Source: a bacterium (GTDB taxonomy: Bacteria > Patescibacteriota > Gracilibacteria > UBA1369 > LOWO2-01-FULL-3). From it: a stretch of DNA of 17,255 bases. Made by a program: the position numbers and the translations under genes. Shown here in pieces: positions 6,000-13,725 of the stretch (its first letter is position 1; the number at the start of each line of letters is the position of its first letter). The notes below the pieces were generated by a model. It searched no databases, had not been told where the DNA came from, and worked only from the letters and a program-made list of their open reading frames with translations. The stretch is taken from positions 1 through 17,255 of the forward strand of contig JAQBYK010000011.1 of NCBI GenBank assembly GCA_027622635.1. The letters run 5' to 3'.

Positions 6000-7403
6000 A
6001 TGATACTAAAATTTGGAGGAACATCGATGGGCAATGCCCAGAGTATCTCACAGGTGGCTGATATTGTTGAAAATGTTGGGCCTTGTGTAGTGGTAGTCTC
6101 TGCGACTTCCGGCACTACAGACCAACTGATCAAGCTGGCGAAAACTGCTTATGAGGGTGGGGATTGGGAGTCGATTTTCGAAGAATTGGTGGATAAACAT
6201 GAAAAGATTGTCGAAGAGCTTTGCTCCGGAGCTCACGGGGCGCAGCAGTTTGATAACCTCAAAAAGGTTGTCCAGGGGATTAGCATGATTATGGAGCTAT
6301 CCGATAGCGCTTTAGATCGCGTGCTTACTTTTGGGGAACGCATAAGCAGCACAATTCTTGCGGCGCTTCTGAGAAAACGTGGTCTTAAATCCGAAGCAAT
6401 TGATGCCTACAACCTTGTCTTTACCGATAATAATTTCGGAGAGGGGAATGTGGATTTTGATAAAACCGATAGCGCGGTGGTGGACAAGCTTGGTGCATTG
6501 TTAGGTGACGGAATTATTCCCATAGTGACAGGCTTTGTAGCCCAGGCTGAAAACGGCCACTACATCACTCTTGGTCGTGGAGGTAGCGACTATACCGGCG
6601 CAATCTTGGCGTCTGCCCTCAACGCAAAAGAGCTTCAAATCTGGACCGATGTTGACGGCATCTATAACGCAGACCCTCGACTTGTGCCAGACGCGCATGT
6701 CCTTCCTCAGCTTTCTTTTCAGGAGGCCGGAGAGTTGGCATATTTTGGGGCAAAAGTCCTTCATCCTAAAACCATAAAACCGGCGATTGAAAAAAACATT
6801 CCTGTCCGCATTCTGAATACTTTTAATCCGGAGGCGACAGGCACATTGATTACCAATGAGGAAGAAAATTCTCTCAAATCCGCGACATACAGAAAAGGGA
6901 TTAGTATTATCAATGTTTGTTCCGCAGGAATGCTTGAGGCTCGCGGGTTTTTGGCAAAATTATTTGAAGTCTTTGCGAGAAATGAGATCGCTGTAGATGT
7001 AGTGTCAACCTCGGAAGTAAGCGTATCTTTGACTGTAGACAATGGCTCGGCGGCCAAAGTTGTACCTGAGCTTGAGAAATTTGCGAGTGTCGAAGTACAA
7101 ACCGGCATGGCGATTGTATGTTTAGTTGGTGGCGGTATTCGTTCCAGTACCGATGTTCTTGGACGTTTGTTCTCGTCACTTGCAGATCATAATGTTAGTA
7201 TGGTTTCACAGGGCGCATCTAAGAGGAATATCACCTTTTTGGTGGAGGAAAACCAGGCGCAGGATGTTGTGAAAAAGGTGTTTGATACATTCTTTCGGGA
7301 CCAAAATGAAAGCCCGATTGACAAACCCGGAGATGCCAGCATCAATCGTCCGCACGGACAAACCGGTCGAAGAATAGCAAACTCATTAACCCCAAAATTA
7401 TGA
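6000..7403 (+). CDS. lysC: Aspartate kinase
   Basis: 467 residues. It phosphorylates aspartate to aspartyl-4-phosphate, the entry step to lysine, threonine and methionine. Seen: KFGGTSMG at 4-11 (N-terminal kinase motif), FGERISS (~111-117), LGRGGSDYTG at 191-200, and TDVDGIYNADPR shortly after. The C-terminal ~150 residues hold two ACT-type regulatory segments (around VSVSLTVDN and SSLADHNVSMVSQGASKRNITFLVEE), so end-product feedback is expected. The sequence resembles the class of monofunctional LysC and the ThrA kinase half, and it is not fused to homoserine dehydrogenase. The start is set by the KFGGTS motif close to the N-terminus; no Shine-Dalgarno is present. A polar tail of about 30 residues follows the last ACT segment. 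It is first in the operon, sits behind the attenuator, and overlaps asd by ATGA (7400-7403). Confidence 0.95.
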   Translation: MILKFGGTSMGNAQSISQVADIVENVGPCVVVVSATSGTTDQLIKLAKTAYEGGDWESIFEELVDKHEKIVEELCSGAHGAQQFDNLKKVVQGISMIMELSDSALDRVLTFGERISSTILAALLRKRGLKSEAIDAYNLVFTDNNFGEGNVDFDKTDSAVVDKLGALLGDGIIPIVTGFVAQAENGHYITLGRGGSDYTGAILASALNAKELQIWTDVDGIYNADPRLVPDAHVLPQLSFQEAGELAYFGAKVLHPKTIKPAIEKNIPVRILNTFNPEATGTLITNEEENSLKSATYRKGISIINVCSAGMLEARGFLAKLFEVFARNEIAVDVVSTSEVSVSLTVDNGSAAKVVPELEKFASVEVQTGMAIVCLVGGGIRSSTDVLGRLFSSLADHNVSMVSQGASKRNITFLVEENQAQDVVKKVFDTFFRDQNESPIDKPGDASINRPHGQTGRRIANSLTPKL

Positions 7404-8518
7404 ATATAGTAATTGTCGGCGCCACCGGCGCAGTAGGGCAGGAAATGATCAGATGCTTATCAGAATTAAACTTCCCATTAACCAAGCTTAGACTCGTAGG
7501 GTCTGAAAGGTCTAAAGGTCGTGTCATAAATACGCCTTTTGGCGAAATTGAGATTGAACTCATAAGCGATGATCTTTTCCGGGAATGCGACATCGCTCTT
7601 TTTTCAGCGGGAAGCGATATTAGCCGAGAATGGCGTGATCGCGTTGTTGCAGCAAATTGCCTGATGATAGATAATTCTTCCGCTTTTAGACGCGAAGACG
7701 GTGTGCCGCTTGTGATCCCTGAGATTAATGGGGCGACTGCTTTGAAACACAACGGCGTTATCGCAAATCCAAATTGTACTACAGCAATCGCTGCAATGGC
7801 CCTCTGGCCTCTACACCTGGAATTTGGCTTGAAACGGGTGATTGTTTCGACCTATCAGGCAACCTCCGGAGCAGGCGCGAAAGGTATGCAGGAGTTGATC
7901 GACCAGACTGGCGAGGTCCTTGAAAAATGTGATGGTGACTTTTCAAAAGTGGGCGATTGTGACGTTATACCTCAGGCTTTTGCCCATCAAATAGCTTTCA
8001 ATATCATTCCTCATATCGACAGTTTTGAAGAGAATGGATATACAAAAGAAGAGATGAAAGTGACATGGGAAACCAGGAAAATTTTTGGCGAACCCGATTT
8101 GGCGCTTTCCTGTACCTCTGTACGCATACCGACTTTGCGAGCGCATAGTGAGTCCATTGTTATTGAGACGGTGAAACCCGTTTCGCCCGCTCTGGCTAGG
8201 GAGGGTTTGGCTAACGCGGATGGTGTTGAGTTGGTGGATTTACCCGAATCCAATGTTTATCCTATGCCAATGAATGCCACCGGAAAATTTGATGTTGAAG
8301 TTGGTCGTATACGCCGTAATCTTGTTTTTGGTGATCACGGCCTGGAATTTTTCGTGTCAGGTGATCAATTGCTTCGTGGTGCTGCGCTAAATGCGGTTAA
8401 GATAGCCGAACTTTTTGTTGAAAAACGCGAGGCTGGAGTGGATCGTGGGGCTGTAGGAATACAATCAGCTTCAAGTGTTGATATAAAAGGCGAATTAACT
8501 AATAAATTTTTGATATGA
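7400..8518 (+). CDS. asd: Aspartate-semialdehyde dehydrogenase
   Basis: 372 residues. It reduces aspartyl phosphate with NADPH to aspartate semialdehyde, the substrate of DapA. Seen: Rossmann motif GATGAVGQEM (7-16), active-site Cys126 in NPNCTT, YQATSGAGAKG (~153-163), and IPTLRAHSESI, which carries the conserved His region. The protein is some 30-40 residues longer than usual; the extra part is a C-terminal tail after the last conserved helix (from about EKREAGVDRG). It starts within the lysC stop (ATGA) and ends within the dapB start (ATGA, 8515-8518), so translation is likely coupled through all three genes. Confidence 0.95.
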   Translation: MNIVIVGATGAVGQEMIRCLSELNFPLTKLRLVGSERSKGRVINTPFGEIEIELISDDLFRECDIALFSAGSDISREWRDRVVAANCLMIDNSSAFRREDGVPLVIPEINGATALKHNGVIANPNCTTAIAAMALWPLHLEFGLKRVIVSTYQATSGAGAKGMQELIDQTGEVLEKCDGDFSKVGDCDVIPQAFAHQIAFNIIPHIDSFEENGYTKEEMKVTWETRKIFGEPDLALSCTSVRIPTLRAHSESIVIETVKPVSPALAREGLANADGVELVDLPESNVYPMPMNATGKFDVEVGRIRRNLVFGDHGLEFFVSGDQLLRGAALNAVKIAELFVEKREAGVDRGAVGIQSASSVDIKGELTNKFLI

Positions 8519-9276
8519 AAATAGCACTTTTTGGATATGGAGGAATGGGGAAAGTTGTGCGCCGGATTGCCGAAGAAAGAGGGCATGAAATTGTCGCGGT
8601 GATTGATCCCGGAGTTGATGGTGAGGGTACAGCTGTTGAGAATGGCGATCTTGCCACCGCTGATGTGGCAATAGATTTTTCCCTTGCCGATGGTGTTTTG
8701 AGTAATGTCCGGGCTTGTAGTGATGCCGGCGTAAATATCGTTGTTGGTACTACCGGCTGGTATGACAAGATTGAGGAAGTTCGGAAATTGGTGGAACATG
8801 GGGGTAAGGAAATCCAAGCTGCGGTCGGATTTCTGTGGTCATCTAACTTTTCTATCGGAGTGAATTTGTATTTTAAGATTATCGATGAAGCTGCGAAATT
8901 GATGAATGGCTTTGATGAATATGATGTCTGGGGCCATGAGATTCATCATCATAATAAGGCCGACTCTCCATCCGGAACCGCTAAAACTTTATCGAAAATT
9001 TTGGTGGATAGATTGGAAAGAAAAACTGCGGTGATTGACGAAAAATTAAATCGTCGCCGTGAACACGGAGAGATCCATTTTTCCTCTGTGCGTGGCGGAC
9101 CGGTAAATTTTGCTCATACTATCGGCTTTGACTCTGCGGCCGATAAAATTACTATTACCCATGAAGCCCGCAGCAGAGATGGATATGCACTTGGTGCCGT
9201 AAAGGCGGCCGAGTGGCTGAAAGGCAAGAAAGGTTTTTTTGAAATGGAAGATTTCCTAAAGGATGAAATGGCTTAA
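8515..9276 (+). CDS. dapB: 4-hydroxy-tetrahydrodipicolinate reductase
   Basis: 253 residues, normal for the family. It reduces the DapA product to tetrahydrodipicolinate with NAD(P)H. Seen: nucleotide-binding GYGGMGK (8-14), GTTGW (~78-82), and the catalytic block EIHHHNKADSPSGTAKT, equivalent to the E-H-H-x-x-K-x-D-x-P-S-G-T-A motif of DapB. The usual APNFSxG motif reads SSNFSIG, a conservative change. The order is dapB before dapA. A 95-bp gap with two palindromes follows, the only sizeable gap inside the operon. Confidence 0.95.
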   Translation: MKIALFGYGGMGKVVRRIAEERGHEIVAVIDPGVDGEGTAVENGDLATADVAIDFSLADGVLSNVRACSDAGVNIVVGTTGWYDKIEEVRKLVEHGGKEIQAAVGFLWSSNFSIGVNLYFKIIDEAAKLMNGFDEYDVWGHEIHHHNKADSPSGTAKTLSKILVDRLERKTAVIDEKLNRRREHGEIHFSSVRGGPVNFAHTIGFDSAADKITITHEARSRDGYALGAVKAAEWLKGKKGFFEMEDFLKDEMA

Positions 9277-9299
9277 GCAAGAGTAAAAAAGTGGTGACT

Positions 9300-9345
9300 T
9301 TCGACGTCGAAGAGATTGACTAGCTGACTTCCCCCGGGGGAGAAT
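9300..9345 (+). promoter_or_regulatory. Two palindromes and a possible internal promoter between dapB and dapA
   Basis: TTCGACGTCGAA (9300-9311) and TCCCCCGGGGGA (9330-9341) are perfect 12-bp palindromes whose centres lie 30 bp apart. TTGACT (9316-9321) sits between them, and GAGAAT (9340-9345, 18-base spacer) overlaps the second, a 4 of 6 match to a -10. A regulated internal promoter for dapA-lysA-dapL is possible. There is no T-run, so neither palindrome is a standard terminator. Confidence 0.4.
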
Positions 9346-9371
9346 CAAATTGTCTCAATAACAAATCTAAT

Positions 9372-10277
9372 ATGGCTAGAACAAAATATGCAGGAACGTG
9401 GACGGCAATCATTACGCCGTTCAATGAAGACAGCTCAGTTGACGAAATAAGCCTGAGAAAAATAGTCCGAAGGCAGGTGGAAAATGGCGTGACAGGAGTT
9501 GTGCCTGTGGGCACTACGGGGGAGTCACCAACCACTACTTATGAGGAAGATAAACGGATTTTTGAGGTGACAATTGACGAGGTAAAAAAATCTAACGAGG
9601 AATTCGGCAGAAGCGCAATGGTTATGGCAGGCACAGGTTCTAACTCCACGATGGATGCCATCAAATATACGGAAGCCGCTAAAGATGCCGGTGCGGACTG
9701 TTGTTTGGTCGTGGCTCCTTACTACAACAAGCCTACCCCCGAGGGTCTTCGCAGGCATTACAAAGCCATTGCCAGTGTTGGATTACCGGTCATCGTCTAC
9801 AACATCAAGGGTCGCACCGGGATCAACATAGATACCGACACCCTGATGGATATTGCCGAGCACCACATGATTGTTGGAGTTAAAGAAGCCAGTGGAGATA
9901 TAGAACAAATGAAGGATGTGCTAGCTCGAAGACCGGATGATTTCGCTGTTCTTTCCGGGGATGACGTAATTACCCTGGACTTGATTCGCGCCGGTGGAGA
10001 TGGTGTTATCTCCGTTTCTTCAAATGTTGTTCCTGATAAAGTCAGTGAAATGGTGCAATATGCGCTTGAAGGAAACTGGGAAGAAGCCGAGAAACTCGGA
10101 GAGGAATACGCCAGAATGTTTGATGAACTATTTTGCGAAACAAATCCAATCCCCGTTAAGTATTGTGTGGCGAAAATGGGACTTTGCGAGCTTTCCTACC
10201 GTTTGCCGATGGTCGAACCCAGTGAAAAAGCGATCATGATTCTGGATGAAATGATGGAACACTATGGCTTATCTTGA
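9372..10277 (+). CDS. dapA: 4-hydroxy-tetrahydrodipicolinate synthase
   Basis: 301 residues, standard length for this (beta/alpha)8 aldolase. It condenses pyruvate with aspartate semialdehyde. Seen: GTTGES with Thr48 and Thr49, Tyr143 in VYNIKGRTG, Schiff-base Lys171 in GVKEASGD, SGDD (~195), and ETNPIPVK near the C-terminus. The usual YNVPGRTG reads YNIKGRTG: Lys replaces Pro, while the catalytic Tyr and the following GRTG are kept. The complete set of active-site residues argues against a sialate-lyase or KDG-aldolase paralogue, as does the operon. No Shine-Dalgarno motif precedes ATG 9372. Its stop overlaps the proposed TTG start of lysA. Confidence 0.93.
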   Translation: MARTKYAGTWTAIITPFNEDSSVDEISLRKIVRRQVENGVTGVVPVGTTGESPTTTYEEDKRIFEVTIDEVKKSNEEFGRSAMVMAGTGSNSTMDAIKYTEAAKDAGADCCLVVAPYYNKPTPEGLRRHYKAIASVGLPVIVYNIKGRTGINIDTDTLMDIAEHHMIVGVKEASGDIEQMKDVLARRPDDFAVLSGDDVITLDLIRAGGDGVISVSSNVVPDKVSEMVQYALEGNWEEAEKLGEEYARMFDELFCETNPIPVKYCVAKMGLCELSYRLPMVEPSEKAIMILDEMMEHYGLS

Positions 10278-11524
10278 CCAATTCTATGAATAAAGATGTA
10301 ATTTACTATCCGAGAAAGAGTGTTGAGAAAGCTGTTTCGGCTTATGAGACGCCATTCTTTTTGTATGAGGAAAAACGGTTGAGGGAAAATTGTCGAAGAT
10401 TTAAAAATGCCTTTGATAAATACTTTGATGATTTTTGGCCTTTATTTGCCGTGAAAGCTAATCCAAATCCCGAGATTCTCAAAATTATTATTGATGAAGG
10501 GTTCGCTATGGACGCTTCAAGCGAGGCGGAAGTTTGGCTATGTGAAAAACTTGGAGTTGGCGGAATGTATACGGGAAACTATACAACCGCTAAGACCCTT
10601 GCTTACGCTAAAGATCGCGACTTCATTCTTAACCTGGATGACATCACAAATCTTGAAGCCCTGGAGGAAATCGGTGTGCCGGAAACTTTGTCTTTTAGAA
10701 TAAATCCCGGCGTTGGGAACGCAACAATGGAGAATAATGTTTTCGCCGGACCGGATGCAAAGTATGGAGTCCCCTTTGAGAAAGCGGTTTCTGCTTATAA
10801 AAAAGCTAAAGAAATGGGTGTGAAAAAATTTGGAATTCACATGATGACAGGGAGCAATGTTCCCATCGATGAAAAGGATTATTTTGCGCTGATTGTTGAG
10901 AAATTGTTTAACATTGTTGCTGAAGTGAAAAAAGAGACGGGGATTGAAATTGAAATTATGAATATTGGTGGGGGATTTGGAGTGCCTTACAGACCGGAAG
11001 AAAATAGCCTGGACATGGAAGAGCTGGCACAGAGTGTGCGAGTGGTTTTTGATGAGCAATGCAAGAAATATGACTTAAAAGAACCCCGTTTAATGGCTGA
11101 GCCCGGCCGTATAATCGCTGCGGATGCCGGCTGGCTTGTGGGCCTTGTGGTTGTAATCAAAGATAGTTATAAAAAATTTGTTGGGATTGATGCTTCGGCA
11201 AATGACATGCCGCGGCCGTCGATTTATGGCGCATACCATTACGTTTCGGTCTTGAAAAAAATCCCCGGGGAAAATGAAACTGTTTCCATTGTCGGTTCAA
11301 TCTGCGAAAACAATGATCAATTTGCGAAGAATCGCCAATTACCCAAGTGTGAAGTAGGAGACATAGTGCTAATTCATAACTCCGGAGGACACGCTTTTTC
11401 CATGGGCCACAACTACAATGGCAAACCGCGACACGCCGAATATTTAATTGCGGACAATGGCGAGATCAGGCAGATTAGGAGAGCTGAAACGATTGAAGAT
11501 TTATATAAGACTGTGAAGCTATGA
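10274..11524 (+). CDS. lysA: Diaminopimelate decarboxylase
   Basis: 416 residues from TTG 10274. PLP enzyme of the alanine-racemase-like fold that turns meso-diaminopimelate into lysine. Seen (numbering from the TTG): PLP Lys61 in FAVKANPNP, GGGFGVPY (~234-241), EPGR 276-279, substrate Cys344-Glu345 in CENND (a lysA-type C-E-x-x-D motif), and GAYHYV. The loop usually reading H-I-G-S reads HMMTGSN (from His189). Two starts are possible: TTG 10274, overlapping the dapA stop by TTGA like the other junctions here, or ATG 10286, which would make it four residues shorter. Neither has a Shine-Dalgarno site. It overlaps the next gene by ATGA (11521-11524). Confidence 0.92.
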   Translation: MTNSMNKDVIYYPRKSVEKAVSAYETPFFLYEEKRLRENCRRFKNAFDKYFDDFWPLFAVKANPNPEILKIIIDEGFAMDASSEAEVWLCEKLGVGGMYTGNYTTAKTLAYAKDRDFILNLDDITNLEALEEIGVPETLSFRINPGVGNATMENNVFAGPDAKYGVPFEKAVSAYKKAKEMGVKKFGIHMMTGSNVPIDEKDYFALIVEKLFNIVAEVKKETGIEIEIMNIGGGFGVPYRPEENSLDMEELAQSVRVVFDEQCKKYDLKEPRLMAEPGRIIAADAGWLVGLVVVIKDSYKKFVGIDASANDMPRPSIYGAYHYVSVLKKIPGENETVSIVGSICENNDQFAKNRQLPKCEVGDIVLIHNSGGHAFSMGHNYNGKPRHAEYLIADNGEIRQIRRAETIEDLYKTVKL

Positions 11525-12831
11525 AGATCACCCCATCGGACAGATTAAGTCGCATACCAAATTATGCTTTTGCTGAGATCAATAAAAAAGTGGCTGCTTT
11601 AAAGGATTTGGCGAGTCAGGGTAAAGCGGTTTACCCAATTGACTTTGGAGTAGGGGATCCGAGTGAGCCTACACCGGATTTTATACTTGAAGGGCTTGAA
11701 GCTGCGGGGCGTAAACATGCTTTAACCGGCTATCCTTCCTATGTTGGAAGTGCTGAATTGCGCGAAGCTGCCGCTTCTTATATGAAACGGCGTTTTGACG
11801 TGACGCTTGATCCCGATACTGAAATTTGCTCAAACATTGGGAGTAAGGAGGCGATTTTTAACTTTCCGGAGGCGTTCATCAATCCAGGAGACATTGTTAT
11901 ATGCCCTTCTCCCGGTTATCCTCCATACAAAACCGGTACTATTTTTGCCGAAGGTGAGCCTTATTATGTGCCACTACTTGAGGAAAATGCTTTCCTGGTC
12001 GATTACATGGCAATACCCGAGGAAATATGTGAGCGAGCGAAAATTATCTGGATTAATTATCCAAATTCTCCTACCGGTGCAGTCGCGGATCGGGAATATT
12101 ATGAAGGCTTGATCAAATGGGCGCGAAGTCATGACATTGTCGTGGCGGCGGATGAGGGATGTTATATCGATATATATTTTGGGAAGAAACCAATGTCGAT
12201 TTTGGAGGTGGCGAAAGAGGGCATCGTTGTTTTTTATTCTCTATCTAAGAGGAATAATATGACCGGTTATCGCGCCGGATTTGTAGCAGGTGATCCGGAG
12301 ATTCTCGAAATCTATAAAGCGTTAAAAACGAATATTGATTCCGGGACTCCGAGCATCATCCAGGAATCGGCAATTCTCGCATTAAATGACGACGAGCACG
12401 CCGAGCAAATGCGAAATTTATACCAAAGAAAAGGCCAAATGTTACTTGAAACTTTGAGATCGATTGGGTTAGACGTAAAAGGGCCGGAGGCCACATTCTA
12501 TATCTGGCAAAAAGTGCCCGGGAGTGATATTGAGTTTGCTAAGAAACTACTTGATCCGGAGATTGGGATAGTCGTAACTCCCGGAAGTTTGATAAGTGAT
12601 GAGTGCGAATGGAAAGCGAAACCCCTGGCGGAAGACGCTGTTTTTGGTGCAGTGGAAGGCATGATGGACCAGGCAGTTGGCGGCGCTGTTGAAAGCTTTG
12701 CCGGCAAAACAACCATTAATCCGGGTGAAGGCTATGTGCGATTTGCGCTGATGCCAACGATGGAAGAGCTGCAAGAGGCCGGGGATAGACTTTCTAAATT
12801 ATCACTACAAACTGAGTACCGGAAACCCTGA
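11521..12831 (+). CDS. dapL: LL-diaminopimelate aminotransferase (DapL/DapC-like, PLP class I/II)
   Basis: 436 residues. Fold-type I aminotransferase: GVGDPSEPTPD near the N-terminus, NYPNSPTG with Asn182, AADEGCY with Asp211, YSLSKR with PLP Lys243, GYRAGFV, and substrate Arg407 in GEGYVRFAL. As the last gene of a lysine operon that has no dapD or dapE, the one-step transfer to tetrahydrodipicolinate giving LL-DAP is the natural role. Sequence alone cannot exclude a succinyl-DAP aminotransferase (dapC), because the two families are related. About 43 extra residues (357-400) lie between VVTPGS and NPGEGYVRFAL, where relatives have a short loop. There is no terminator after the stop; the lgt promoter follows 22 bp on. 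Confidence 0.82.
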   Translation: MKITPSDRLSRIPNYAFAEINKKVAALKDLASQGKAVYPIDFGVGDPSEPTPDFILEGLEAAGRKHALTGYPSYVGSAELREAAASYMKRRFDVTLDPDTEICSNIGSKEAIFNFPEAFINPGDIVICPSPGYPPYKTGTIFAEGEPYYVPLLEENAFLVDYMAIPEEICERAKIIWINYPNSPTGAVADREYYEGLIKWARSHDIVVAADEGCYIDIYFGKKPMSILEVAKEGIVVFYSLSKRNNMTGYRAGFVAGDPEILEIYKALKTNIDSGTPSIIQESAILALNDDEHAEQMRNLYQRKGQMLLETLRSIGLDVKGPEATFYIWQKVPGSDIEFAKKLLDPEIGIVVTPGSLISDECEWKAKPLAEDAVFGAVEGMMDQAVGGAVESFAGKTTINPGEGYVRFALMPTMEELQEAGDRLSKLSLQTEYRKP

Positions 12832-12835
12832 CAGG

Positions 12836-12892
12836 ATGAAAAGATTGTTTTATTCGACAGTGGTTTTTCCGGCTGCTATACTCTCGTTATGA
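12836..12892 (+). CDS. Very small hydrophobic ORF overlapping the lgt start (doubtful)
   Basis: 18 codons, MKRLFYSTVVFPAAILSL, ending in a TGA that overlaps the lgt ATG (ATGA 12889-12892). It could couple lgt translation to read-through transcripts from the lysine operon. It contains the lgt promoter, which explains much of its sequence, so chance is a fair alternative. Confidence 0.2.
   Translation: MKRLFYSTVVFPAAILSL
12854..12882 (+). promoter_or_regulatory. Extended -10 promoter of lgt, predicted leaderless
   Basis: TCGACA (12854-12859), a 17-base spacer and TATACT (12877-12882), each 5 of 6 to consensus, with TG one base before the -10 (TGCTATACT). Six bases separate the -10 from ATG 12889, so transcription should begin at or within a base of the start codon. 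Confidence 0.75.
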
Positions 12893-13668
12893 TTTTCGTA
12901 AATAACTTTTCGCCGGTGGCCTTTGGTCTCGGGCCACTTGAGGTCCGCTGGTATGGGCTTGCCTATGCGATTGGACTCATGTTGACCTATTTTTATATCG
13001 CGTCGGTTTATAAGCGAGAAAAGCTGCCGGTTGAGAAACTTGATAGTGTTGCCATTTATCTGTTTTTTGGAATGCTTATAGGGGCACGTCTCGGACATGT
13101 TTTTTTCTACAATGCCGGTTATTTTTTGAGCCATCCTATTGAGATCCTAAAGGTGTGGAATGGTGGACTGGCAAGTCATGGAGGAGCCATTGGAGTTTTG
13201 GTGGCTTACTTGATATGGATAAAGGTTCATAAGGTTAAATTTTCAAAATACGCAGACAAAATAGTACTGGGAATCCCAATTCTTGCAGGATTTATTCGTA
13301 TAGGTAATTTCTTTAATTCCGAATTGTATGGAAATCCAACCGATGGCTCATGGGGTGTGATTTTTAGAAGGCTTGGCGAAGATTTTCCTCGTCATCCTGT
13401 ACAGATTTATGCGGCACTTATCAGTTGGGCGACATTTTTCATAATGTTTGTGATTTATAGAAAGTATAAAAAAGCAGCTCCGCTATTCTTTGTATTCTTG
13501 TATGTATTAATTTATTTTAGCGGAAGATTTATTGTGGAATACTGGAAAGACTTCAAGGGCCACACCGGCGATATTCCTTTAGATATGGGGCAAATCCTAA
13601 GTATAGTTCCCATCTTGATTGCTGTTGTATATTTCGTTTTTTACTTTCCAAAGAAGTCCAGAACTTGA
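12889..13668 (+). CDS. lgt: Prolipoprotein diacylglyceryl transferase
   Basis: 259 residues, multi-pass membrane enzyme that moves a diacylglyceryl group from phosphatidylglycerol to the lipobox Cys of prolipoproteins. Seen: VRWYGLAYAIG (19-29, with Tyr22 matching the E. coli active-site Tyr26), LASHGGAIG with His97, IRIGNFFNSELYG with Arg137 and Asn140, RHPVQIY 168-174, and SGRFIVEYWK with Arg213 and Glu217. All key positions of the family are present. Hydrophobic segments fit about seven membrane helices. The start is supported by the promoter 7 bp upstream and by the conserved N-terminus. Its TGA (13666-13668) lies inside the -35 of the next gene. Confidence 0.95.
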   Translation: MIFVNNFSPVAFGLGPLEVRWYGLAYAIGLMLTYFYIASVYKREKLPVEKLDSVAIYLFFGMLIGARLGHVFFYNAGYFLSHPIEILKVWNGGLASHGGAIGVLVAYLIWIKVHKVKFSKYADKIVLGIPILAGFIRIGNFFNSELYGNPTDGSWGVIFRRLGEDFPRHPVQIYAALISWATFFIMFVIYRKYKKAAPLFFVFLYVLIYFSGRFIVEYWKDFKGHTGDIPLDMGQILSIVPILIAVVYFVFYFPKKSRT

Positions 13669-13693
13669 CAGAGCCGGACATCCTATTGATAAT
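13665..13693 (+). promoter_or_regulatory. Promoter of the DUF4389-like gene, overlapping the lgt stop codon
   Basis: TTGACA (13665-13670), a 17-base spacer and GATAAT (13688-13693). Transcription would start near 13700, downstream of the in-frame GTG at 13696. That excludes the GTG as a start on this transcript and favours ATG 13726. Confidence 0.8.
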
Positions 13694-13725
13694 GAGTGGG
13701 AAAAATATTATTAACCCTCACTCTC

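Noticed and set aside
13696..13725. GTG start extending the DUF4389-like protein by 10 residues
   Set aside because: The promoter TTGACA-N17-GATAAT predicts transcription from about 13700, after the GTG. ATG 13726 starts the polar N-terminus normally.
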